In this document: positions 39,701-48,400 of the stretch, piece after piece | How positions within the stretch are numbered: position 1 is the first letter of the stretch | Layout: each line of letters starts with the position of its first letter | Assembly: GCF_032854445.1 (NCBI RefSeq) | Contig: NC_088302.1 | Location: 30,971,979 to 31,031,978 of the forward strand | Source: Liolophura sinensis | Taxonomy: Eukaryota > Mollusca > Polyplacophora > Chitonida > Chitonidae | Reading direction: 5' to 3' | DNA: 60,000 nt | Notes under the pieces: generated by a model | What the model was told of the DNA's origin: nothing | The model's input: only the letters and a program-made list of their open reading frames with translations | Databases searched by the model: none | Program-made: the position numbers and the translations under genes

Positions 39701-41678
39701 TACATGGTAAGTTAAATAAAATCCACAATAACAATGGTACTTTGTGCTTTCTTCATTTGTCTAAATTTTTCTCACAACTAATTAACACTTCTCATAAAAA
39801 CATTATCCAAAGGAAAATTTTGTCTGAATGGATTTGAGAGCAACTGTAAGTAGAATGAAGGTTTAGTCATAAAGTACATTAAGCGAAGAAAATGCACATG
39901 CCTATATGTGCCTAAAAAAAAAAAGGAGGCTTTTTAAAGTCAAATGTTCAACAGTTGACTAGATGCTTGCCAAAGCCATTCCTAAAGAGTGCAAATTAAT
40001 CTGGACAATCAAGTGTGATTGTAATTAATTAGCACCACTTTGTCAAAGGTAAAGATTAACCAGCTAAGCTGAGCAGTGGGAAATAGTTGACCTATATATA
40101 GAGGCAGTGGGTTTGTGTGCCATACCAAGTGTTCCTTCTAGCCTTAGCTAAGTCGCTACAGATGCCAGGAGCTTGGTTGGGGTGTGGCATCAAGGTGCTC
40201 TAGTCAGACTGGAAAAGGTTATAGGCTTGCTAAATGTCAGGCTGGTTCGAGCTATTTACAGCTCTACATATCCTACAATAAGTTCGGCAAAAAAGTCAGC
40301 GAGAAACAAGAGCATGCTATAAGTCAGCCCAAGTAAACCCTGCAGTGCAATTAGTTTAATGGTATAAAGACACTAGCTGCTTTCCCCACAGCCCAAGCTG
40401 AACATAACCCTGCTATTTATATACATATAACTACTACATGTATATGTATATATAGGCAATCCTAGCATATTTATTATTACACCATATAAAATGACTCATA
40501 ATTCATGATAAGATTTCAAGACGAAAACGACACACAGGAATAAATCTTCTTATAGACAAACATAAATAACTTCCATTGTTATCTTTCTATTTTAAAGACA
40601 AACTTTTATGATAAGCTAAAATTTATGTGACTTATCAGTTATAGATAGTGTTTAGGTATTTCACAACTGGGTACCTCATGTAATCAAATCATGACTACAT
40701 CCTCTGTCTGGCTGTTCTATACTTGTACAAATCTTGTACCACATACTGCCACAATAATAGAGTAGCATTTATATTGCCTGTGTGCACGTAGGCTTTCATG
40801 CAGAGCTTTACATAGTCGTTAGAAAACTAAATGACCTAAGTATAAAAATATTGATTGATTCATTTACCAATTTATTTGATTGGTGTTTTACAACAATAAT
40901 AGTTCACTTATATGACAGCGGCCAGCAGTATGGTGTGAGGAAACCAGGCAGAGGAAGCCAGCATGAACTGGACTTGAACTCACAGTGACCACACTGGTGA
41001 GAGGCTTCTGGGTCTAGTGTTAATATACTGCATGAGATTAATCAAGTTTGTAAAAAAAAGTATATACATTCTTTTTTTTTTTAAGATATTGAATGTTTAA
41101 ATATCTTAATTATGTGTTTCATATGTCAATATAGTATAAAAAAAATGGTGTGGATTAATTGCTATACTGAACCAACAATTAGTTAACAGGTGTATATTAC
41201 TTTAGTAACTTACACATTCATGTATTTCTACTTTATTGGATTCAGTGTATTGCCACGGTGTATATACCTACAGGTAAATTTAGGCTAGATAACTACAGGC
41301 TATGTACACGAATGCAGACCTATATAGAGGTGGAATATTTTATCGAGGCCTGTAATAAACCCATGTGACAGCGTTCACTGAGTGCAGATTTGGAAAAACA
41401 TCATTTCTCAAATTTCAAATCCCCACCTCACATGTGTCCTGTGCACTTCCATATCATCTAAAGGTACAGGGTAAAGTCAAAGTAGATGGAGTCCGTTAAG
41501 ACAGCTTTGGTTGATTGTTTACCTAAAAGCTTACGGTACTACGTTAACAGATGGGTTAGCTCACCTTCAGCCACCTTTCAGTTTCTTGAAGCGCAAGATC
41601 TGTGAAAAAGTCTAACTCTTCGTCGATCCTGAACCTTGGGATCCATTCTGCTTCATCTTCCGACTGGGTCGAGGCCAT
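9750..41678 (-). CDS. LMO7-like: LMO7/LIMCH1-like CH-domain protein, 5' part (five exons, continues beyond position 1)
   Basis: Five exons on the minus strand splice in frame: 41678-41565, 35636-35563, 32378-32309, 18127-18015 and 9798-9750, with junction phases 0, 2, 0, 2, each bounded by AG and GT. They give 140 residues: a 30-residue acidic leader, then a calponin-homology domain starting about residue 32 (ETERWLK). Diagnostic pieces are LQNGVLLCELVNGLKPGSI, INKLSTPIAGLDNLTVFL, QLFDPLDLEDLS and LKQETDRRLRN, in the same order and spacing as in vertebrate LMO7 and LIMCH1. In vertebrates these are actin- and adhesion-associated proteins with an N-terminal CH and a C-terminal LIM domain. The last CH helix and all downstream parts lie outside the window, so a LIM domain is not shown. 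The start is the only ATG in the first exon and sits in a good context (gccATGG). The family call is strong; the choice between LMO7 and LIMCH1 is meaningless here because one invertebrate gene may match both. Confidence 0.87.
11500..11890. repeat. Degenerate tandem repeat, about 80-bp unit
   Basis: The phrase cagacattctacat(a/g)c recurs about every 63-84 bp (near 11520, 11603, 11683, 11763, 11826), with gttgatgaacagccatatat between the first copies. It produces the repetitive open frames seen here on both strands, which are therefore not taken as genes. Confidence 0.8.
12150..12415. repeat. Tandem repeat, about 77-bp unit, three to four copies
   Basis: The phrase acataaacatacattaaagt followed by tga(t/c)aa(t/g)a recurs near 12172, 12251 and 12328 with gacaagggcaaaggaacaga between copies. 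The first array at 11.5 kb shares the acagacat motif, so the two may have a common origin. Confidence 0.8.
12640..12860. repeat. Dispersed repeat family, copy 1
   Basis: Shares with 51190-51355 the segments gaagacaccatacatgacat, cacccagtcacattatactg, gtttccttgc(t/a)ctaacct and the pattern c(a)gcaacaac(t)accact, about 75-80 per cent identical by eye. The short open frames over both copies are remnants of the shared sequence. Probably an old retroposon; the family is not identified. Confidence 0.65.
12898..13110 (-). mobile_element. tRNA-derived SINE, nearly full length
   Basis: Reverse copy: T/A-rich tail, then gttttacgccatactcaaga, tggtgggaggaaaccgggca and, at the far end, gctggacttgaacccacc, the B-box side of the tRNA-like head. 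The 44-bp array begins about 20 bp further on. Confidence 0.85.
13130..13572. repeat. 44-bp minisatellite, ten copies
   Basis: Ten direct copies of a 44-bp unit containing accacttagttttgatcata and gacatgcagacatgagcaat. Copies differ at only a few positions (tt/tc, gaccac/ggccac, tagac/tacac), so the array is young compared with the 59-bp one. Confidence 0.93.
18015..18127 (-). CDS. LMO7-like exon 4
   Basis: 113 nt between ttctgcag and gtgagt. It encodes DNLTVFLRACQEHFGL through QLFDPLDLEDLSQRAAFA. It ends in phase 2 with GA, completed to aspartate by exon 5. Confidence 0.9.
20022..20290 (+). mobile_element. tRNA-derived SINE, full length
   Basis: Best copy in the window. The tRNA-like head has an A-box-like tggctcagtcggttaaagcg (20030-20049) and a B-box-like gtgagttcaagtcc (20095-20108). 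The body follows with aacctgcggatggtcgtggg, ctgcccggtttccacccacc and ttgagtacggcgtaaaacac, and ends in caatc plus a run of about 20 A. An internal pol III promoter and an A-rich tail are the features that define a SINE. Confidence 0.92.
20655..20860 (+). mobile_element. tRNA-derived SINE, truncated copy
   Basis: Begins inside the head (gaggacccaggagccttcca), keeps gtgagttcaagtcc and the aacctgcggatgg body, has an internal deletion, and ends in aataaataaataaataaat. It is only about 360 bp after the full copy and in the same orientation. Confidence 0.85.
21575..22125. repeat. Degenerate 33-bp AT-rich tandem array
   Basis: About 16 loosely conserved units built on ttcatgacatttcatgacta followed by aatctgacaataa. 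Some units are shortened to aattcataaataaatctgac. Divergence between copies is much higher than in the 44-bp array, suggesting an old array. Confidence 0.85.
23655..23715 (-). mobile_element. SINE tail fragment
   Basis: tttatttatttgattggtgc and a following tttatgccat correspond to the reversed SINE tail. A TA dinucleotide run interrupts it at about 23685. Confidence 0.6.
24724..24772 (-). mobile_element. SINE tail fragment
   Basis: tttatttatctgattggtgt followed by tttgcaccatactcat matches the reversed 3' end of the main SINE. Confidence 0.6.
26010..26115 (-). repeat. tRNA-like sequence, probably the head of another SINE
   Basis: On the minus strand gctagttggtatagcgcccg resembles an A box and tcctggttcgagtcacaccc contains a B box (ggttcgagtc), 34 bp apart in between. 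The acceptor-stem ends do not pair well, so a working tRNA gene is unlikely. Confidence 0.5.
26915..26982 (+). mobile_element. Second SINE-like family, 3' fragment
   Basis: actcgccacaaatatttctg, gccaatgtggcattaagcca and tcattcattcat match the 3' end of the element at 5205-5372. Confidence 0.6.
27049..27823. mobile_element. Probable piggyBac-type MITE with TTAA flanks
   Basis: A 767-bp segment (27053-27819) begins aggtgagctgtccc and ends gggacagttcgcct, which are inverted repeats matching at 12 of 14 positions. TTAA stands directly outside on both sides (27049-27052 and 27820-27823). TTAA target duplication is the hallmark of the piggyBac superfamily. No transposase frame is present, so it would be a non-autonomous element. 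Confidence 0.6.
28640..28865. repeat. 56-bp tandem repeat, four copies
   Basis: atggggctccacagagg recurs near 28671, 28724, 28780 and 28836, with cataacctgatacagatcac and aggaaagcag between the middle copies. Confidence 0.88.
28930..29135. repeat. 64-bp tandem repeat, three to four copies
   Basis: gcagacatgggatt recurs at about 64-bp spacing (28949, 29013, 29077) followed by ggatggagagact and tcctatcaatac(a/t)caggt. Because 64 is not a multiple of three, the repetitive open frames over it shift between copies and are not coding. Confidence 0.9.
30694..30785 (+). mobile_element. SINE head fragment
   Basis: ggggcttccgtggcctagtg, gcccaggagcctctcaccaa and ctgtgacttcaag correspond to the tRNA-like head of the full copy at 20022. 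The body is missing directly after it. Confidence 0.75.
31178..31306 (+). mobile_element. SINE body and tail fragment
   Basis: aacctgcggatggtcgtggg through gtaaaacaccaatcaaataa, close to the full copy. It starts where the element body would continue after the head at 30694-30785, about 390 bp upstream. Confidence 0.85.
31684..31842 (+). mobile_element. tRNA-derived SINE, truncated copy
   Basis: Starts in the B-box region (gctgtgagttcaagtctagc), continues with aacctgcagatggtcgtggg, has a short internal deletion, and ends with taaaacaccgatcaaataaa. Confidence 0.85.
32309..32378 (-). CDS. LMO7-like exon 3
   Basis: 70 nt between ctccccag and gtaagt. It encodes LVNGLKPGSITRINKL then STPIAGL, the most family-specific stretch of the CH domain. 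It ends in phase 0. Confidence 0.9.
32379..35562. other. Intron 2 of the LMO7-like gene, nothing recognised
   Basis: 3.2 kb of AT-rich unique-looking sequence between exons 3 and 2. I see no repeat array, SINE or coding stretch in it. Confidence 0.6.
35563..35636 (-). CDS. LMO7-like exon 2
   Basis: 74 nt between ttttcag and the donor gtaagt. It encodes AVTKKKLSHPDDLRRSLQNG and then VLLC, the second part of the CH domain, and leaves GA to complete a glutamate codon in exon 3. Confidence 0.9.
35805..35872 (-). repeat. tRNA-like fragment
   Basis: The minus strand reads cagaggtcatgggttcaaat followed by cccagctggtactgc, which contains a B-box-like ggttcaaatcc. No matching A box or closed acceptor stem is visible, so it is more likely the remains of a SINE than a tRNA gene. 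Confidence 0.4.
37738..37820. repeat. 21-bp tandem repeat, four copies
   Basis: Four direct copies of aaaaccttgcctgcaaaaga. The unit length is a multiple of three, which creates an open repetitive frame on the minus strand, but nothing else supports a protein. Confidence 0.9.
40866..41010 (-). mobile_element. tRNA-derived SINE, decayed copy
   Basis: tttatttgattggtgtttta, ttcacttatatgacagcggc, aggaaaccaggcagagg and gaactggacttgaactcaca follow the reversed order of the full element. The end reaches the ctcaccagtgtggtc head region. Confidence 0.8.
41565..41678 (-). CDS. LMO7-like exon 1 (first coding exon)
   Basis: 38 codons from gccATGG to CTGAAG, followed by the donor gtgagc. It encodes the acidic leader and the first tryptophan-containing helix of the CH domain. 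It ends in phase 0. Confidence 0.85.
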
Positions 41679-41849
41679 GGCAGTGTGTGGTCAGTGTCCA
41701 CATCCAAACGGTCAGCGCCGCTATCTTCACAACCCACCGTCCCTAAGCCCTTACTCTCCGCCTCTCCACTCTCACAACACGCCGGCGATCGACTGCAACC
41801 AGCTACAAACTCCGGCGCCGAATACGTATAAACTCCTCTCACCTTCTTA

Positions 41850-42110
41850 ATTTCCAGCGTGAACTCTGTCAGTCAGTGACATCTTTTTATCTTTTGTCTA
41901 ATTCCATTAGATGAGTTTATCGCAAGGAAGTAAACAGAAACAAACGAAACTTGCCAAACTCCGTACACACACGAAGACCACCCATAACAATGGGGAATAT
42001 TGTCCTCCTATCGAACATCGGCCCCACGTGGTCCCCGCTTACCGTTCTCATTGGCCACAGCCATACGCCGTAGTCGTTGATATGTAAAGTGTCGCACGTG
42101 GTTTGACTCT
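41850..42110 (-). promoter_or_regulatory. Likely promoter region of the LMO7-like gene
   Basis: The stretch upstream of the first coding exon is more GC-rich than its surroundings. It has two perfect CACGTG E-boxes (42025-42030 and 42095-42100), 70 bp apart, with a CCAAT-type ATTGG at 42050-42054 between them. No clear TATA box is seen. The transcription start is not defined. Confidence 0.45.
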
Positions 42111-42859
42111 GAGAACTCGCGGAATGCGCGGTATCTTGATAACGTTATGAAAATCTATTATCCAAGCATCAGTTATTACTTTTTAACATGTGCGTATTGT
42201 GCAAATGACATTTACGATGTGGATGATGTTAACAGTAATAGGCCTTTGTTTACTTTTGGTTATAAAATATAATTTTAGAAGAATAAAAGTGGAAGGCTCA
42301 TTGAGAAAACAATATATAGTAAACATGTACTTCAGAGAACAATAAAAAAAATACATCAGTATGTAAATAAAGCAAGATAAGGCATCGTATAGTTTGAAAC
42401 GAGAAACTATATACATTCATACATACAAAAAGCAACAACACAACCAATAGTGCTGTCTCCCTACAACTTTCCCAGCCAGCAGAAGTAAGTAGTTGAAGAC
42501 GGCCAATTACCGACCCCTTCCTACCCCCACCCCCCGACCACACCCGCCTTCCCGCTGGCTGGAACCCCCTACACACATGTACAGAGAAACAACCAAGTGA
42601 GTGGAAGATGGCCCCTTTCCCGCCCCCTGTTGGGTTTGAACAAAGCACACGTGTGCAAGTGTTACAGGGACCGAGCCTTATGGAAAGGTTTTCTATAATA
42701 ATAATAATACACGTAAGTATAAAGGGAGTGAAAAGATGCATTTTAGGTTTAACGTATCACATTTAGATTTCTGAACAAGTAAAGTTAAGTGAGATTGGAT
42801 TTTATCTAGATGTTTGATATAGTGACAGCATACATGCGTACACGTATGTACATTTCATT

Positions 42860-43165
42860 CGTTATCTGACTATAACTGTGATTTTAAGTGGCGTGATTGA
42901 AAGCTTGATAGAGAAGGGGCTTGTTTTACGTGGATAAAGAGGCAGTTCCATAGTTTGATGCCTATATGTGTCAAACTTTCCATCACGTAATTTGTCCTTG
43001 CTTTAGGGAGATTGATATTATGTTGTGTTGATCTGAGAACAATAGTATGCAGCTGTTTGTTTGGAGGGAAAAGCTGTTTAACATAGTTTGGACAGAGCTT
43101 ATGTAATGCTTTATAGATGATACAAAGAATTTTGTGGTTTACCCTTTTATCAAAATGCATTCATT
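42860..43165 (-). pseudogene. Non-LTR retrotransposon relic (C-terminal end of the reverse transcriptase ORF)
   Basis: A 96-codon open stretch on the minus strand reads KILCIIYKALHKLCPNYVKQ, then a middle part, then IGIKLWNCLF and PSLSSFQSRHLKSQL. The order FKILxxTYKALxGxxPxYL ... LWNxLPxxLR...S..SFKSxLKxxL is the familiar end of the reverse transcriptase protein in CR1/L2/jockey-like LINEs. The polymerase core itself is absent, as expected for a 5'-truncated copy. It lies in the intergenic DNA between the LMO7-like and channel genes. Confidence 0.75.
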
Positions 43166-44700
43166 TTAGTCTTGAACATAAAATTTTTCCAGATGTGATT
43201 ATGCTGTCTTGTTGAACTAAACATATTGAAGTGTAACAGGGGCCGCCTAGACCGCAGGAAGCTCCGCACCCTATAAATTGCCGCATAGACCAGTTTTCGT
43301 TAACCATTCAAAGTTAATTGGTGCCCCGAGACATGGGTTCAAAAAGTGTGGAGCGGAAAACCGACAAAAAAAATTTAAATCATTAAAAATCAGTGCCCCG
43401 AACTTAGGTTATTGGAGCTCAGAGTTTAAAAGCTGTATGGGCCCTAGTCGTGGCCCCCGATATGACAGCCACGGGTTGCGCGTCTCTAGCGAAATTTTCT
43501 CACTAACTAGCCTACGTTCCTTTAAAAAATTCCTTCTCGAGAAAATAGAGAATTTCAAATTTCCTAATATAATTTTGAATACTTTCCAGTACTTTGCGTT
43601 ACTTGTGAAAACTAAAGAGAATTAAATCTATATAGGCCTAGCTCTAAATCGTATGATGACCAAAGCTGTGTATTTAGTCTGACGCAGTTGTAAATAAATA
43701 AGAATCATTGATGTAGGCAGTTAATCTGTTTTATTTATATTTGGGCCCCCACTGACGCCACTGGTTTGTACAGACCAATCAGGCCATTTTTTTGGTTAAT
43801 TAATTTCACGCCTTTTGAACGTTTTCAAACTCGAACTTGGACAAAGAATTTGCCATTTTTATGGGTCTTGGTTACAGCATAATTAGGCGGTCGGCGGCAC
43901 TCGTGTTGCTCTTAACTGCCAAGTCTAACATTGTAGAATATATAGGCGCAATCTCCCAGTGGAATTTCCATTTAGTCTGTCTTGCTAAAAGCATAGACTG
44001 GAAACCTAAAGGTCCGCGATTTAAGCCCGAAGAGGATTTCCCCTCCCACAACGTCCGTCTTACATTTCATCTTACACCAATTATACATAGTGTTCATACA
44101 TCTGCAAGTCACTTGGGGAAAGTTCGTAAGTGACCAAGATCGGTGGTTTACGCCGCGGGCACTCCGGTTTCCTCTATAGACATAAAATTAACCGCCAAAG
44201 TACAACGAAAAAATCTTGTGTATGGATGGGGTTAAACAAAGAGATAAGTATGCATGTAAATTAACTAATGTGAACGAGTCTAAATTATTTTACTCATATT
44301 TAGCTCATGCAGTCATAAGTGATATAGGCCTGTATGTATGGAGAGAAATCGGCAAATTCGTAGAGCACGGATATGAACAACATCATAATATACTAAAAAA
44401 AAACTGTAAAATTCATAATCCCTTACTCTGCACGCGTTTGTTTCGAGTTCGTTTCAAATTACAACTAATCACCACAAACTAAACTTGATATATATATAAC
44501 CGGGGCCTCGCTAAACTAAACAGTTCAATTCTGTTTTCTCTTTCAGTCTGAAGTAGTTTCCAAAGTCCTTAAATTTGGATGCGAAAAACTTTTTCTGCTC
44601 TCAGCAGGCTTCTTCTGTAGGAGTGTGAAAGTTTTCTAGCTGAAAATAGTTCATGAAGTATTTTTAATATAACTGTTTGCAAATGCGAAGTCTCTGTGTG
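43166..44700. other. Intergenic stretch, no gene supported
   Basis: It holds three open frames of 88-115 codons (43278-43625, 43837-44133, 44216-44482) that match no family I know and have no splice or promoter support. Around 44150 a short phrase (gggcactccggtttcctct) resembles a repeat also seen near 49010-49080. Confidence 0.5.
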
Positions 44701-44712
44701 TTTAGGACATCG

Positions 44713-45144
44713 TGACGTCATTGACACAGTCAACGTCATTCATATTTATAAATGTAACAATTGTTTGTGACGTCACAGGCGATCAGATGAATGAACCATG
44801 CAGTGCCAGTTTGATGTTGGGACGTTCAAAATCCATGGGGAACACGCCACAGTGGCGTTTAGGGCAAGTTACGGTCTGTCCAAATCTGTGCCTTTTATTT
44901 CTGGCCAAATATTCAAGACCATAGACAGCGCCATTTACGTACACAAAATAACTGAAACATTTAACACAACTATCACAGGTTTTGAGATTTAAAACCAAAA
45001 AGCTATCAGAGTAAATACACGACGTCGAATCGGTATGACGTCAAGCCAGTCAACGCCAGCACTCTCAAAGTTCCAATCCCAACGTCATAAAGTGATCATT
45101 CAGTGAATTATTTTATTACATTTCTTTGTGACGTCATATATATA
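44713..45144 (+). promoter_or_regulatory. CRE cluster and TATA box upstream of the channel gene
   Basis: Four perfect palindromic cAMP-response elements TGACGTCA occur at 44713-44720, 44768-44775, 45036-45043 and 45129-45136, plus ACGTCA half sites at 44733 and 45082. The last CRE is followed at once by TATATATA (45137-45144). A TATA box there predicts transcription starting near 45167, which would give a leader of about 150 nt before the channel's ATG. CREs close to a TATA box are known to respond most strongly to CREB. The start site is inferred, not seen. Confidence 0.7.
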
Positions 45145-45197
45145 GCCGCCCATCCTACCATATGAACGCAACCGGTGAGAGCAAACGCTTGCACGCC

Positions 45198-45312
45198 ATG
45201 TTTTCACATCGGGAGAAGGTTATGGTGATGTGTTACTAGGTAGATAAACTGTGTGTAGAAGTAACGGGCTTACACCGGACAGCACATGTCCGCGACCAAG
45301 AGAAGCTGTTAA
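45198..45312 (+). promoter_or_regulatory. Two upstream open frames in the probable channel leader
   Basis: ATG at 45198 opens a 13-codon frame ending TAG at 45239; ATG at 45286 opens an 8-codon frame ending TAA at 45312, three bases before the main ATG. If transcription starts after the TATA box at 45137, both are in the leader and would limit translation of the channel. Confidence 0.5.
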
Positions 45313-45315
45313 GCC

Positions 45316-45477
45316 ATGGCGAAAAGCACGACGGATGAGAAGATGGAACTAAAAGAGACAGCTGACAAAAATGAAAAACCGGCTAACAAAAAGAGTGCTT
45401 GGGGCAAGATCAAAACTAATGAACCAGAGAAAAAATCTGTTTGGAGACAAATGGTGGATGATGTAAAGATCAGACAG
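45316..45477 (+). CDS. CNG channel exon 1
   Basis: 54 codons, ending GTAAAGATCAGACAG before the donor gtaagc; phase 0. Encodes the first half of the charged cytoplasmic N-terminus. Confidence 0.88.
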
Positions 45478-48400
45478 GTAAGCCGTGCATGCATACTATG
45501 GAAAAGCCTAATAATTTTTGCTCTTTCAACTTAACGGACTTGATAGGGTTAGAGAGACACACGCAATAGGTTGAATGACGATATTCATGACTGACTATGT
45601 CTGCAGACAACAACGCCAGCGTTATATCTCGCCGTTTCGACTTTCACTAAAGGTACATGCTTAAAACCACATAATGAATATCATCAAGCTAAGAAAAAAA
45701 AAATGTTTAGACTATGCTATACGTAACTTGTGTTATAATCACCATCGTCGTGATGTATATCACAGGTATATCCCTTTTTCTTTTTCAGCGACGAAGGCAG
45801 TCGAAGGCGTTAAGCATTCATGAAGGTGACCCTTTTCTGAAGCGCCTCGCTCTTAATAGCGGTATTAACACGAATAGCCCAGATGGACATGGCTGCTTTG
45901 ACATTTGCACCAAGAAGTAAGTGTCATCGTTGTTTATTCCCAATCCTTTATGTGAAACGAATGGCTACAAAAGAAACATATACCGAATCATGCATAGGCC
46001 TATGTGTGCTTCCTATGCATATTAGTAGTCTATTACGCCCTGGTCTTCTGTACGACTTGTAATCGGTCTCTAATAGGTTTTTCAGGTACATGATGATAGA
46101 AATAAGAGAGTCAAACAAGGGAATTCTATAGACTCTTGTGCATGAAGTGCGCCTTTGGAGTCACTATGTGAAGATCCGACAAGACCGCGAGTTCAAGTTA
46201 TGAAAACTCTGACAATCTTTATAGTAATGAGTGTTGTGCGTTGGTAATCTTTTCAGGTTTTGGGCGGAAGGTATCATCGACCCATCCAAGCAGTTTATAT
46301 ACTACTGGATGTCAGTTGTGTCGCTTGCAACCACATACAATCTGGTTTTAATCCCTCTACGGTCGGTGTGGTACGAGGAGCAGTTGGGAATGTTTCACAT
46401 ATGGATGGGATTCGACTATACCTGCGACACCATATACCTAATAGATATGTTCATGCAGTCAAGAACAGGTATGTGCAAGTATTGAATTCATCAATGGTTG
46501 ATTAAAGTGGAACGCCACAATGGCAATATTTCAGCCGTATATCGTCGATGTGATTTATTGATTTGATTTGTGTTTTTCGCCGTACTGCTGGAAGACTACC
46601 TCACGTAGGGCCGGAGAGGGAGGCATCATAAGATGGATTTGAACTCACAATTGAAGAATGCATTGGTGAGGGGCTGCTTAGTTTGGCGATATGTGCATAT
46701 ATAGGAAGTACATGTTTTTACGTCTATATGCAAAGCGTGGCGCTGTCATTTGTCACTAAATGTGGGAAGACACAAAAGATGCTGGTTCAAACTCGGCTTT
46801 GGACACGGAATGTGTGGATTTCCACTTTCTCAGAGTTCGTGGGGCATTGGCGACAACGAGCGGTTGACAACGTTTGTGTCGTCATTTTTCCACCAATGTA
46901 AGGCAGGATGTCAGACGTTGGTAAATTCGCCAATGTAACTTGCCAAAGGTTCTCTTCATCCCGTAAAATTGACCGTCATCGTGAAACAAATCTTCAGTCT
47001 GGCATTAAACAATAATTTAATAACCTATCAAATACTGTTTTTTTTTGTTGGGAAATAAACATGAATCACGAGCACCTGTACCTATAATACATATTTCTCT
47101 TCTCTGTAAAGCGATGCAAACATGTCTGGTTATAACATCAACTGAGGCACGCACCCGATGTTCATACTGTATCTGAACGAGGCGAATGTTGTTGACAAAC
47201 CTTGACATTTATAACTTCGTGCCTACAAGTGTTAGATATGGTTTATAAAACTCATGCATCTGGTCAGCTGTTAACTTGCTGAACAATTAAATTGTTAATT
47301 CGCTCTTCTGTTTCTTTCTCCCAGCTTTCCTGGAACAGGGTCTACTCGTTCGGAAGAAGGCGCGACTGGCTTTAAGTTATATGAAATCGTGGACTTTCTG
47401 GGTCGACGTGTGTTGCTTGCTACCGACCGATTTCGGGTATTTAACTTTGGGGACAGACGCTACTTATCTGCGGCTCAACCGCGCTTTGAAGATGTACCGC
47501 TTACGGCATTTGTTTCAAATTATGGAGACAAGAAGCAGTTTCCCAAATGCGCTTCGTATTGCTATTTTGATTTTCTACATCTTGGTCCTGTGTCATTGGA
47601 ATGCGTGTTTTTATTACCTCCTCAGTCGGTATCTTGGATTCGGTGTCGACGAATGGGTGTATCCAGACCTTACTGAGAAAGACCACAGCACCTATACCCA
47701 CAAGTTCCTTTACTCTTTTTTCCGGTCAGTACTTATGCTAACCACGATTGGCGACGAAATGGTGCCCGAGAGAGTAGAAGAATACCTGTTTGTCATAGCC
47801 AATTCCCTTGTTGGTGTGCTCATTTTCGCTACCATTTTCGGTAACGTCGGAGGCGTGATAGCAAACATGAATGCTGACAGAGAGGCATTTCAGAACAAAG
47901 TCGACGCCGTCAAGCAGTACATGAAAATTCGCGCTGTGGGCAAAGATTTGGAAGACCGCGTGTTACGCTGGTTTGATTACACCTGGATCAATAAGGAGTC
48001 TGTGGATGACAGCGCCGCGGTGAGCTGCTTGCCGGACAAGTTGAAAGCCGAGATCTCCATCAGAGTCCACATGAATACCTTGCGGCGAGTCGCCATTTTC
48101 CAAGACTGTGAGCCTGGTCTGTTGGCTGAGCTCGTTCTGAAACTGAAATTGCAAGTGTTCAGTCCAGGCGATTACGTCTGTCGTAAAGGTGACATTGGCA
48201 AGGAGATGTACATCGTGAAGAGAGGACGCTTGGATGTCGTTTCTGAAGACGGTAAGAAAGTGTTCGTCACACTGACGGATGGCGCCGTGTTTGGTGAGGT
48301 CAGCACCCTGAACATAGCGGGTAACAAGACTGGGAACAGGCGAACTGCCAGTGTCAGAAGTGTGGGTTACTCGGATCTGTTCTGTCTCAACAAACACGAC

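Larger units (their letters stand above)
35637..41564. other. Intron 1 of the LMO7-like gene
   Basis: 5.9 kb between the first two coding exons. It contains a tRNA-like fragment at 35.8 kb, a four-copy 21-bp repeat at 37.74 kb, a CA-rich stretch near 38165 and a SINE at 40.87 kb. No further gene is seen. Confidence 0.6.

Noticed and set aside
43278-44482. Three open frames of 88-115 codons between the LMO7-like and channel genes
   Set aside because: No domain, splice context or codon pattern supports them, and part of the area resembles decayed repeats.
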